Shown here: piece after piece, positions 53,274-60,982 of the stretch
How the letters are laid out: each line of letters starts with the position of its first letter
Position numbering within the stretch: the stretch's first letter is position 1
The notes under the pieces: model-generated
What the model was told of the DNA's origin: nothing
Seen by the model: only the letters and a program-made list of their open reading frames with translations
The model's database searches: none
Translations under genes and position numbers: made by a program
Assembly: GCF_025758695.1 (NCBI RefSeq)
Contig: NZ_JANJQP010000002.1
Location: forward strand, 186,001 to 250,000
Length of the DNA stretch: 64,000 nt
Direction of reading: 5' to 3'
From: Oenococcus kitaharae
GTDB lineage: Bacteria; Bacillota; Bacilli; Lactobacillales; Lactobacillaceae

Positions 53274-54284
53274 TCACAAGGAGTGGCCAACGTTTAATTG
53301 ACTTTCCACAATTATAGTTTCTGCTTTAATGGGCTTTGTCCCTTCTATTTCTTTCACAAGCACCTGAGCCGCTGTTGATCCAATTATTTTTGGATTTTGC
53401 TGAATTGTTGTCATGACTGGATGAGTTAATTTGGCCCATTCCCAATCATCAAAAGCTGATAATCCAATTTGGTCCGGGACGCTAACATGCCGCTGGTTTA
53501 GAATACGCATAATGCGCAAAAGCAGCGGTCCCTTTAGAGCATAGAGCGCTGTTTTCGTGTGAAAGTTATTGGTTTTTTTTCGCAATGATTGAAAAATTTC
53601 TTCATCATTAGTTGTTTTTTGAATTTCAACGAGGCCTAATTGAAATGAATTTTGTTTTTGCAAATCGAAGAGTGCCATATAACGTTCTTGGCGAGCTGAG
53701 TTTTTGTCAATGGGTTCGCTGACAACAAGAATTTGCGGATACTGCATCTGAATCATTAATTGACCTAATTTTTTGGAGTAAGCATAGTTATCTGTCACAA
53801 CCTCTGGCCAGAGAGTTGGCTGGATTTGTCGATCGACAATTACGAGCGGAATTCGTTGCTTTTGTAGATAACTGTAATTGCTAGACTTGCTGCTCATTGG
53901 TTGTAGAAGAATCCCGTCAATCTGCAATTCAAGCAAGCGCTGTATCTGTCGTCGTTCGATAATCTGGGAATTATTGGAATTCATTAAAATGATCTGAAAA
54001 TTTTTTTTGGCCAGCACTTCGTCAGCTCCTTTAAATAATAAGGATGAGAAAAAGTTTTCAACGTCAGCTACAACGACACCAATCAGTCTGCTCGATTGCT
54101 TTTTGAGAGTTTGTGCTTGGCGATTAACATGGTAATCACTGTGCTTCACGGCCTCATCAATTTTTTGCCGGGTTGCTTCAGACATTTTTGTATAGTTGTG
54201 GTTAAGAAAACGAGAAACTGTTGTAATCGACACACCTGCTAAACGGGCAACGTCGTTGATTGTTGATCTTCTTGCTTGATTCAT
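53274..54284 (-). CDS. LacI-family transcriptional regulator
   Basis: 336 residues. N-terminal HTH (TINDVARLAGVSITTVSRFLN) and hinge helix, then a periplasmic-binding-protein-like effector domain. Encoded directly upstream of the operon with the matching palindrome, so it very probably controls it. No strong ribosome binding site is visible before the ATG. Confidence 0.92.
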   Translation of the reverse strand: MNQARRSTINDVARLAGVSITTVSRFLNHNYTKMSEATRQKIDEAVKHSDYHVNRQAQTLKKQSSRLIGVVVADVENFFSSLLFKGADEVLAKKNFQIILMNSNNSQIIERRQIQRLLELQIDGILLQPMSSKSSNYSYLQKQRIPLVIVDRQIQPTLWPEVVTDNYAYSKKLGQLMIQMQYPQILVVSEPIDKNSARQERYMALFDLQKQNSFQLGLVEIQKTTNDEEIFQSLRKKTNNFHTKTALYALKGPLLLRIMRILNQRHVSVPDQIGLSAFDDWEWAKLTHPVMTTIQQNPKIIGSTAAQVLVKEIEGTKPIKAETIIVESQLNVGHSL

Positions 54285-54420
54285 GATGAATTTTAAAGTG
54301 ATTGTTAGATTTATTTTGCGCTTTTTTAGACTTTATGTTGACTTATTTATGAAATAAATTGATATCTGTGGCTCGTTTTCCTTGTTTGGAGGAGGTATTT
54401 AATAACTGTCATTAAAAGGA

Positions 54421-54449
54421 TTGACAAATTATTTTAATCCGAGTAAGCT
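54421..54449 (+). promoter_or_regulatory. promoter of the T-box leader
   Basis: -35 TTGACA (54421-54426), 17-bp spacer, -10 TAAGCT (54444-54449). The same hexamer pair drives the isomerase operon on the other strand. Confidence 0.75.
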
Positions 54450-54455
54450 TCTAAG

Positions 54456-54703
54456 CAATCGAATAAATAAAACAACGAACAGAAGAGTAACTTGTTTGAG
54501 ATGCCAAGAGAATCGGCACTGCTGGAAAGTCGATCATTGATACAAGCGAACCACACCTGTGAGTGCAGCCGAAATACTGCCGGGTCACCCGTTATCGTCA
54601 GAGTCTTTGACTCACTGAGGCTATTAAAGCAATTTAATAGCGTTAAGAGGTGGAACCGCGCACAACGCCCTCTCAATCTTTATTGATTGAGGGCGTTTTT
54701 TTA
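54456..54703 (+). ncRNA. T-box riboswitch, CAC (His) specifier
   Basis: Stem I: ACAG/CTGT base pairing, AGAGTA on the 5' side, ACTTGT/ACAAG helix, and 3' side GAAC-CAC-A with the specifier at 54552-54554. This is the GAA-N-codon register also seen in the Met T-box here. The T-box AGGTGGAACCGCG is at about 54648-54660; AGAGG can pair with CCTCT to form the antiterminator. The terminator ACGCCCTC/GAGGGCGT plus T run is at 54665-54703. UGGA predicts a U73 discriminator, while tRNA-His normally has C73, so the amino acid call is not fully consistent. Confidence 0.85.
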
Positions 54704-54723
54704 TTTATTCCAGAAAGGAAAGC

Positions 54724-55374
54724 ATGAACTACATTTTCTCAATTTTACCTGATATTTTGACCGGCCTGAACATCACAGTTGGCCTATTCATTCTGACCCT
54801 TTTGGGTGCTACACCCTTGGGTATCCTGATTGCCATCGGCCTGCGTTCGCAGTTTTTCATCCTGCGCTGGTTGCTAAACGCCTATGTGTGGATTATTCGC
54901 GGAACGCCACTAATGCTGCAGCTGATGTTTTTCTATTTCGGTTTGCCACTCGCGACAGATAACCGGCTTGTGTTTCCGAAAATGACAGCGGCTGTACTGG
55001 TTTTCGTCCTGAATTATGCGGGCTATCTGGCTGAGATATTTAGAGGTGGTATTCAAGCTATTCCACAAGGTCAATATGACGCTGCTTTTGTGCTAGGCAT
55101 CAGCCATCGTCAGGCATTCAGCAAAATCATCCTGCCGCAGGTGTTTAAAATCGTGCTTCCTTCATTTGGCAATGAGGTGATCAATCTGATCAAGGACACG
55201 TCACTGGGATACGTTATCAGTCTGGTCGACATTCTCTATATTGCACAAGGACATGCGGTGGCGGATGTCAGCCTGATGCCTTATGTGATTGTGGCAGTTC
55301 TTTATCTGATATTTACAGCATTAGCGACCGTCATTATGAAAAAGATCGAATCAAATTATCGGGAGTGGGCATGA
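54724..55374 (+). CDS. polar amino acid ABC transporter permease
   Basis: 216 residues with about five membrane segments, RGTPLMLQLMFFYFGLP and the ATPase-contacting EIFRGGIQAIPQGQYDAA loop of the HisMQ family. Only one permease gene is present, so a homodimer is expected. GAAAGGAA precedes the ATG, 20 bp after the T-box terminator. Confidence 0.93.
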   Translation: MNYIFSILPDILTGLNITVGLFILTLLGATPLGILIAIGLRSQFFILRWLLNAYVWIIRGTPLMLQLMFFYFGLPLATDNRLVFPKMTAAVLVFVLNYAGYLAEIFRGGIQAIPQGQYDAAFVLGISHRQAFSKIILPQVFKIVLPSFGNEVINLIKDTSLGYVISLVDILYIAQGHAVADVSLMPYVIVAVLYLIFTALATVIMKKIESNYREWA

Positions 55375-56015
55375 TGCTGGATATGCAAGGATTGACAAAA
55401 AGTTTTAACGGGAAAAACGTTTTCAAAAATTTAAATCTCAAAGTGAATGATGGTGAGGTTCTCAGTATCGTTGGCCCATCCGGTATTGGTAAAACGACCC
55501 TGCTTCGCATCATTGCCGGCTTGGAAACGGCTGACTCTGGTCAAATGATCATTGATGGACAGACAGTCAATGTTGAAGAAAAAGGCGGCAATGCTTTAGT
55601 TGGCGTTATCTTCCAGGATTTCAATCTGTTTCCTCAGTATACGGTTCTGGGAAACGCGATTCTAGCACCGACGCTTGTTAAAAAGACCGAGCGGGAGCAG
55701 GCGGTCGAGAAGGTTCGACATATTTTGGCCGAGCTGGGAATTGAAGATAAAGCTGACCTTTATCCTTATCAATTATCTGGCGGGCAAAAACAACGTGCTG
55801 CCATTGCTAGAGCCTTAGCCATGGATCCAAAAATTCTGGCCTACGACGAACCGACTTCGGCCTTAGATGAGTTTTCAACAGATCAGGTTGTACAGGTGGT
55901 TCAAGAACTTAAGGATCGCGGCGTGACGCAGATGGCGATTACACATGATGCCCCTTTTGCAGAAAAAATTTCGGATAGAATATTTGATTTCAAAACAGAA
56001 GTAAAGAGAGAATAA
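55371..56015 (+). CDS. polar amino acid ABC transporter ATP-binding protein
   Basis: 214 residues from ATG at 55371 overlapping the permease stop; GGGAG upstream. A GTG at 55365 is an alternative. Walker A GPSGIGKTT, signature LSGGQKQR, Walker B ILAYDEPTSALD. Couples ATP hydrolysis to import by the permease. It is shorter than the usual 240-residue GlnQ/HisP. Confidence 0.93.
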   Translation: MMLDMQGLTKSFNGKNVFKNLNLKVNDGEVLSIVGPSGIGKTTLLRIIAGLETADSGQMIIDGQTVNVEEKGGNALVGVIFQDFNLFPQYTVLGNAILAPTLVKKTEREQAVEKVRHILAELGIEDKADLYPYQLSGGQKQRAAIARALAMDPKILAYDEPTSALDEFSTDQVVQVVQELKDRGVTQMAITHDAPFAEKISDRIFDFKTEVKRE

Positions 56016-56017
56016 AA

Positions 56018-56866
56018 ATGACTAATAATAAAAGAAGAAAATTATACGTAAACATCGGCATCATTGTCTTAATTCTGGCAATTGTTGCCGGAGCTTGGAC
56101 TTATCTAGCCAGCAGTACAACAAAAGCCAAGACGGATGGTTGGGATAAAATCAAACAGCAGAAGAGACTGACAATCGGCCTCGATGATACTTTTATTCCG
56201 ATGGGTTTTCGCAACAAACAAGGCAAATTGGTTGGTTTTGATGTCGACCTGGCTGATGCAACCTTTAAAAAATTAGGTATCAAAGTCAAGTGGGAACCGA
56301 TTAATTGGGCCACTAAAGAGCAGCTTTTAAACAACGGCCAGATTGATGCCATTTGGAATGGGTACACGATTTCACCAGCTCGTAAAAAGAAAGTTGCTTT
56401 CTCAATTCCCTATAATCACGGAACACAGGTTTTGGTGACATTATCGAAATATAATATGAAATCTTTTGCGGATATGAAAGGCCGCACATTGGGTCTACAG
56501 AATGCTTCAACAGCTGATACACAATTTTCTCAGTATGGCAATCTGCTGAAAAAATACGTCAAGGGTAAGCCTTCGAAATACGATACTTTTGATAAGGCCT
56601 TTATGGATCTGAAAGCGGGTCGCATTCAAGGAATTCTGGTTGATTCCATGTATGCCGGCTATTATATTGACCACTTGCCGGATTCACAGAACTACCAAAT
56701 TATCACGGGTGGTTATCCGACTGATGAGACCGGTGTTGGTTTTAGAAAATCCGATGTCCAATTAAGAGAACGTGTGAATGACGTTTTGAAACAATTCCAG
56801 CAGAACGGGAAGATGCGTACTTTGCAGCTAAAATGGTTCGGCAGGGCTGACAAGGGTTTGAAATAA
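56018..56866 (+). CDS. amino acid ABC transporter substrate-binding protein, no lipobox
   Basis: 282 residues. N-terminal membrane segment (about 10-31) with no cysteine in it or anywhere in the protein, so it is anchored by an uncleaved signal rather than by lipid. Family 3 solute-binding domain: LTIGLDDTFIPMGF, GFDVDLADAT, and DAIWNGYTISPAR. The ligand is predicted to be histidine from the T-box specifier, but Lys, Arg or Gln are possible for the family. Confidence 0.9.
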   Translation: MTNNKRRKLYVNIGIIVLILAIVAGAWTYLASSTTKAKTDGWDKIKQQKRLTIGLDDTFIPMGFRNKQGKLVGFDVDLADATFKKLGIKVKWEPINWATKEQLLNNGQIDAIWNGYTISPARKKKVAFSIPYNHGTQVLVTLSKYNMKSFADMKGRTLGLQNASTADTQFSQYGNLLKKYVKGKPSKYDTFDKAFMDLKAGRIQGILVDSMYAGYYIDHLPDSQNYQIITGGYPTDETGVGFRKSDVQLRERVNDVLKQFQQNGKMRTLQLKWFGRADKGLK

Positions 56867-56874
56867 GTTAAAAT
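56847..56874 (+). promoter_or_regulatory. tsaE promoter, leaderless
   Basis: CTGACA (56847-56852), 16-bp spacer, TAAAAT (56869-56874), then 7 nt to the ATG. It overlaps the end of the binding-protein gene. Confidence 0.5.
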
Positions 56875-56881
56875 TTAAACG

Positions 56882-57340
56882 ATGATCTTTTTAAAAAAAC
56901 AATCATTGGCCGATACAAAAAAACTCGCTGAGCATTTGGCGGGTTTTTTATCGGCTGGCGACTTGATTTTATTGCGAGGCAATTTAGGCGCCGGCAAGAC
57001 GACTTTTACGCGCCAATTGGTTCACGCATTATCTGATGATCCTGATTTAATCGTCAATTCACCGACTTTCACAATTCTCCAGCAGTATACGGGCCACGGG
57101 CTGCCTTTCCCGGTCTATCATTTTGATGCTTATCGCTTGGAAACGATTGGTGCCGCTGATCAAGGCTTTGAAGATTATATCGGTGCTGACGGCCTGACTT
57201 TGGTCGAGTGGCCGGATTACATGAAAGAAATTCTGCCTGATCAGTATTTAGAAATTGCCTTCAGTTACGATGGCCAGGATCGAGATGTGCGTCTAACCGC
57301 TCATGGCGCTCGTTATGAGAAAATGCTGGATCGCCTATGA
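56882..57340 (+). CDS. tsaE: tRNA threonylcarbamoyladenosine biosynthesis ATPase TsaE
   Basis: 152 residues. Walker A GNLGAGKTTFTRQ near residue 35, then SPTFTILQQY, HFDAYRLE and LVEWPDYM, all TsaE hallmarks. Works with TsaB and TsaD in t6A37 synthesis on ANN-decoding tRNAs. Overlaps the next gene by 4 bp (ATGA). Confidence 0.94.
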   Translation: MIFLKKQSLADTKKLAEHLAGFLSAGDLILLRGNLGAGKTTFTRQLVHALSDDPDLIVNSPTFTILQQYTGHGLPFPVYHFDAYRLETIGAADQGFEDYIGADGLTLVEWPDYMKEILPDQYLEIAFSYDGQDRDVRLTAHGARYEKMLDRL

Positions 57341-57870
57341 ATTTTATTGCGATGGATTTTGAAACAGCTAATAATGAAGCATGGTCAGCGGATTCTTTGG
57401 GTCTGACAATTGTCAAGGATAATCAAATCGTCGATAATTGGTATTCTTTGATTAAACCTGAGACGACTTTCTCCTATTGGAACACAGCTGTTAACGGGTT
57501 AACCGCTGACGATGTTATTGATTCGCCCAAATTTCCGGATGTCTGGGAACAAATTAAGCATCTTTATGCTGATTATCCAACTGTTGTCGGCCATAATATT
57601 CGTTTTGACAACCAAGTACTTAAACAAACATTGCGTTACTATGGTCTGCCGGTGCCGCATTATGTTAGCCTTGATACAGTCTCAATTTCTAGAAAATTTC
57701 ATCCAGACATGGTTAACCATAAATTGGACACAGTCGCATCTGAATTAGGCCTGGATTTGGAACATCACCATAATGCGAGTTTTGATGCGCAGGCTGCAGC
57801 TGAAATCCTCATTTATGAAATCAATCATTTTGGTGAGGATCGTATCAAGGATTTTGCCAAACTGGTGTAG
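57337..57870 (+). CDS. DEDDh 3'-5' exonuclease, DNA polymerase III epsilon-like
   Basis: 177 residues. Exo I has Asp7 and Glu9 (MDFETA), Exo II VGHNIRFDNQ, and Exo III contains HNASFDAQA with the catalytic His and Asp. A single domain without polymerase, DinG or UvrC parts. Could act in DNA repair or RNA turnover. Coupled to tsaE. Confidence 0.88.
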   Translation: MNFIAMDFETANNEAWSADSLGLTIVKDNQIVDNWYSLIKPETTFSYWNTAVNGLTADDVIDSPKFPDVWEQIKHLYADYPTVVGHNIRFDNQVLKQTLRYYGLPVPHYVSLDTVSISRKFHPDMVNHKLDTVASELGLDLEHHHNASFDAQAAAEILIYEINHFGEDRIKDFAKLV

Positions 57871-57881
57871 AGGGCAAAGAT

Positions 57882-58499
57882 TTGTCAGATCAGCAATTAA
57901 AAATTATTCGCCGCTACATGACGCATAACGATTGTTTTATGCAAGGCGACCCGCTAAAAGCCTCAGGTATCATGATTCATTCCACAGCCGAACCCGGTAT
58001 TATGGCTGCTGACTGGTTTGATCTGTGGGATCGATCTTATGCAGCCGGCCAGATAGATCGCCAAGTAGCTGTTCACGCATTCGTTGATGACAAAGTTGTT
58101 TGCCAATATCTGCCTTGGACGATGCGTGCTTGGCGTGCAGCCGGCCCCGCTAATCTCAGCTTTATCGGGATTGAGACTTGTGAACCAGCAGGATTGTATT
58201 ACGGTCCTGATGGTTTTCAATTAATTGGTTATGATCCGTCAGTTTTTCATGAATATTTCCACAAAGTATGGCAAAATGATATCCAGCTATCCGTTTTTCT
58301 GTGCCGACAGTACCACATTGATCCGGGTAGTATTATCAGCCACCATGAAGGCTATTTAGCTGGTCTGGCAAGCGACCATCAGGATCCCGAACATTGGTGG
58401 CGGTATCACGCGAAAACGATGGACGATTTCCGTCGAGAAGTCAAAATGAGACTAGATACAGGTGATGAAAATGGCAAAAAAGAAAAAAGAAAAGTTTGA
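57882..58499 (+). CDS. N-acetylmuramoyl-L-alanine amidase domain protein without signal peptide
   Basis: 205 residues from TTG with AGAGGG 7 nt upstream. Amidase_2/PGRP fold: GIMIHSTAEPG with the first zinc His, HAFVDDK, WRAAGPANLSFIGIE, and SHHEGY and DPEHWW near the end. No signal peptide and no wall-binding domain, like phage endolysins, but no phage genes flank it. It may be exported by another route, act inside on recycled muropeptides, or be a captured phage lysin. Confidence 0.82.
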   Translation: MSDQQLKIIRRYMTHNDCFMQGDPLKASGIMIHSTAEPGIMAADWFDLWDRSYAAGQIDRQVAVHAFVDDKVVCQYLPWTMRAWRAAGPANLSFIGIETCEPAGLYYGPDGFQLIGYDPSVFHEYFHKVWQNDIQLSVFLCRQYHIDPGSIISHHEGYLAGLASDHQDPEHWWRYHAKTMDDFRREVKMRLDTGDENGKKEKRKV

Positions 58500-58614
58500 G
58501 TCGATTAAGACTGCCGAAATGGGCGAGAGCGATCCGTTAATGGATAGCCTATTTGCAAAAATCAAGCTCAATGAGGACAAAAAACAGTCTCAAGATAAGG
58601 CAAAACAAGCATAA
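58471..58614 (+). CDS. 47-residue highly charged peptide
   Basis: ATG at 58471 with AGGTGA 6 nt upstream, overlapping the amidase end by 29 bp in another frame; a terminator follows the stop. Lys-rich start (MAKKKKEKFESIK), acidic middle, MDSLFAKIKL helix, Lys/Gln tail. No membrane segment. Strong site, coupling and terminator make it a plausible real gene; no function known. Confidence 0.55.
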   Translation: MAKKKKEKFESIKTAEMGESDPLMDSLFAKIKLNEDKKQSQDKAKQA

Positions 58615-58647
58615 AACCGTCGCTGAACCGTTTATACGACGGTTTTT
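58613..58647 (+). terminator. intrinsic terminator of the tsaE operon
   Basis: AAAACCGTCG and CGACGGTTTTT pair around a 14-nt loop, directly at the stop of the small peptide. Confidence 0.8.
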
Positions 58648-58691
58648 ATTTTGTTTTTATTAGGAGGCCGGAAACTGTTCTCGGATTCCGA

Positions 58692-58697
58692 TAAAAT
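58692..58697 (+). promoter_or_regulatory. promoter -10 of the TelA operon, leaderless
   Basis: TAAAAT, 6 nt before the ATG at 58704 with no ribosome binding site near it and no clear -35. Confidence 0.45.
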
Positions 58698-58703
58698 ATA
58701 GGC

Positions 58704-59840
58704 ATGAAGTCTTTTTGGAAAATTTTTTGGTGGATTATCGGCATCTACGTTCTATTCAATATCGCGGCCAGCTTGATTGGAGCGGCAATGGCTTTTGTCA
58801 TTCCAGCAGCGATTATTTATGTAATTTATCGGCAGATTGTGAAAAATAATCGTGCTGCGAAGAAAAGAGCCTTAAAAAGAGAAAAGAAAGAGACCGGTAT
58901 ATTGATTTACCGCTATGACTGGTGGAAACTGTTTCCAACAGCTGCCGCTTTGCTGCCGATTGGATTTTTTACGGCGAGAAATATCGGCGGCTGGCCAATC
59001 TATACTTTGGAACTGACGCTGTTCATCATTGCAGGTTATTTTTTGATTACGGCTTTTAAACGCTGGGCTTCTTTAGAAATTACGGATTTCTGTCTGGCAC
59101 GTGTTGATCACCGCTATTTTTTCCGTCACAAGATTATTTATGAATGGCCGCGGATTTACTACACAGAAGTACAGACAGAAGGCTTAAATTATCAGTTATA
59201 TGTGGCCACGCTTGACGGGTCATTTACGATTAAACAAAACGAAGTCAAAAATATCGCGATTCCAGAACTGAAAAAGATTGTTGATAGTTACATCAAATCC
59301 GGCGGCCAAGCACCGGTTGACCAAAAACAAGCCGACAGCCAAACAACTGATGAGGCGCAGCCGGATAATCGTCTAGACAAGCTGACGAATTATGTTTTCG
59401 ATAATGGCAGTGCAGCTTTGGATAAGGCAAAGGAAAAAATTGACGCATATTTCGATCGGACGCGTTCAGCCAAACATTCAGCCGACAGCAGTGATTTATC
59501 TCCTGTCGCCATTTTTAAAAGACAATTACAAGGCAGACAGCCCTTTGCTTCTTTTACGGCCTATGGGTTAGAACCCGCTAGTCCAAGAAAATCCGGTCAA
59601 GATGACTTATTGTTATCACTGATTTCCTGGCAAAATATAAGTGATATTAAAGTTGATGATTTAAAGGCGCCAAGCAGACTAGAATTAAAACTGCAGCTGG
59701 CTGGCCAAAAAGCTATTCGTCTGATTATTGGGGATGAGAACAGTAGTGAAATGTATACGAGTTCACTCAGTGTCGGGAAACTGTATACGCACATCCAGTC
59801 GTTAAAAGCACATAGCAGACATATAAGTATGACAGTCTAG
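58704..59840 (+). CDS. membrane protein of unknown function, TelA partner
   Basis: 378 residues. One long hydrophobic stretch (about 5-43), a basic cytoplasmic loop (about 47-65, RAAKKRALKREKK), two further membrane segments (about 76-112), then a soluble domain with strands resembling a PH-like fold (about 120-195), a Gln/Asp-rich linker (about 205-260) and another soluble part to the end. Position before telA recalls XpaC of Bacillus, but I see no clear homology. The next ATG is 8 bp after the stop, with AGGAGG. Confidence 0.65.
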   Translation: MKSFWKIFWWIIGIYVLFNIAASLIGAAMAFVIPAAIIYVIYRQIVKNNRAAKKRALKREKKETGILIYRYDWWKLFPTAAALLPIGFFTARNIGGWPIYTLELTLFIIAGYFLITAFKRWASLEITDFCLARVDHRYFFRHKIIYEWPRIYYTEVQTEGLNYQLYVATLDGSFTIKQNEVKNIAIPELKKIVDSYIKSGGQAPVDQKQADSQTTDEAQPDNRLDKLTNYVFDNGSAALDKAKEKIDAYFDRTRSAKHSADSSDLSPVAIFKRQLQGRQPFASFTAYGLEPASPRKSGQDDLLLSLISWQNISDIKVDDLKAPSRLELKLQLAGQKAIRLIIGDENSSEMYTSSLSVGKLYTHIQSLKAHSRHISMTV

Positions 59841-59848
59841 GAGGACAA

Positions 59849-60982
59849 ATGGCAAACGGTGATAACGAAATTGAAAAGACAGGAAACAAGTCGCCTGAGC
59901 GAGCTATTTTGCCAACTTTGAGTCCAGAAGAACAAAAGCAAGCCAGAGAAATTTCCAAACAGCTGGATGGCTTGGATCCTGAACAGATTGTGAGTTATGG
60001 GTCTGATGTCCAAAAAGAAATTTCCGATTTTTCCCAGAACGTTTTGAACAGTGTTTCAAATAAAGATTTAGGCAGTATCGGCGATAATCTGCGCGATTTA
60101 GTTGTGACAATCAATGAGTCAAAACCAGATGAACTGGCGCCGCAAAAAGCCGGCTTGATTTCTAAGATTTTTGGGCGCGTACGGCGTTCAGCTCTAGAAG
60201 TGCGTGCAAAATATGAGAAAGTCGGTCAGCAGATTGATCGTGCTGCTGCACAATTATCGGATCAGCAAAAGGGTTTACTTGCCGACAACAAAATGCTGGA
60301 AGGCTTATACGCTAAAAACCTTGACTACTACAATCGGCTCAATCTCTACATTGCCGGAGCGGAATTAAAAGAGAAAGATATTCGTGAAAATATTCTGACT
60401 GCAGCTCAAAAGCGGGCCGAAAAAACACAGAATCAATTAGATGCCCAGACGGTCCAGGATATTGCCCAGACGCTTGCCACCTTGGAGAAACGCAATTATG
60501 ACTTGAAGCTGACTCGGCAAATTGCGATTCAGCAAGCGCCGCAGATCCGCCTTGTTCAGACGACCAACCGGCAGTTATCGACAAAAATTCAATCATCAAT
60601 TAATACAGCTATTCCACTATGGAAAAACCAGATTGCCATCGCATTGACCTTATTTAAGCAGCGTGATGCGATCAACACACAACGAGCTGTTTCGGAAACC
60701 ACCAATCATTTATTGGAACAAAATTCTCAGATGCTGAAACAATCTGCCTTGGATACAGCTAAGGAAACAGAGCGCGGTGTGATTGACGTTGATACATTAA
60801 AGAAATCTCAGCAGAATTTGATTGAGACAATTCAGCAGACGATCGAAATTCAAAATCAGGGCCACGAACGGCGTTTGGCGGCTGAAAACGATCTGGCTGC
60901 CTTGGAACAGCAGATGAAAACCGAACTTAGAAAAGTCGCCAGAGATGACGGAGATTTGTCTGCGAGAAAAAACTTGAACTAA
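59849..60982 (+). CDS. telA: toxic anion resistance protein, TelA family
   Basis: 377 residues, almost entirely helical and coiled coil, full length. Typical segments: YYNRLNLYIAGAELK, KTQNQLDAQTVQDIAQT, LEKRNYDLKLTRQIAIQ and NTAIPLWKNQIAIAL. The family is linked to resistance to tellurite, peptides and cell-wall agents by an unknown mechanism. Its last 4 bp overlap the convergent exonuclease gene. Confidence 0.92.
   Translation: MANGDNEIEKTGNKSPERAILPTLSPEEQKQAREISKQLDGLDPEQIVSYGSDVQKEISDFSQNVLNSVSNKDLGSIGDNLRDLVVTINESKPDELAPQKAGLISKIFGRVRRSALEVRAKYEKVGQQIDRAAAQLSDQQKGLLADNKMLEGLYAKNLDYYNRLNLYIAGAELKEKDIRENILTAAQKRAEKTQNQLDAQTVQDIAQTLATLEKRNYDLKLTRQIAIQQAPQIRLVQTTNRQLSTKIQSSINTAIPLWKNQIAIALTLFKQRDAINTQRAVSETTNHLLEQNSQMLKQSALDTAKETERGVIDVDTLKKSQQNLIETIQQTIEIQNQGHERRLAAENDLAALEQQMKTELRKVARDDGDLSARKNLN

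Noticed and set aside
54555-54557. ACC (Thr) as the T-box specifier
   Set aside because: It would suit the UGGA bulge, but the GAA-N-codon spacing seen in both T-boxes here selects CAC.
54492-54686. 64-aa plus-strand ORF before the amino acid permease
   Set aside because: It lies wholly inside the second T-box riboswitch.
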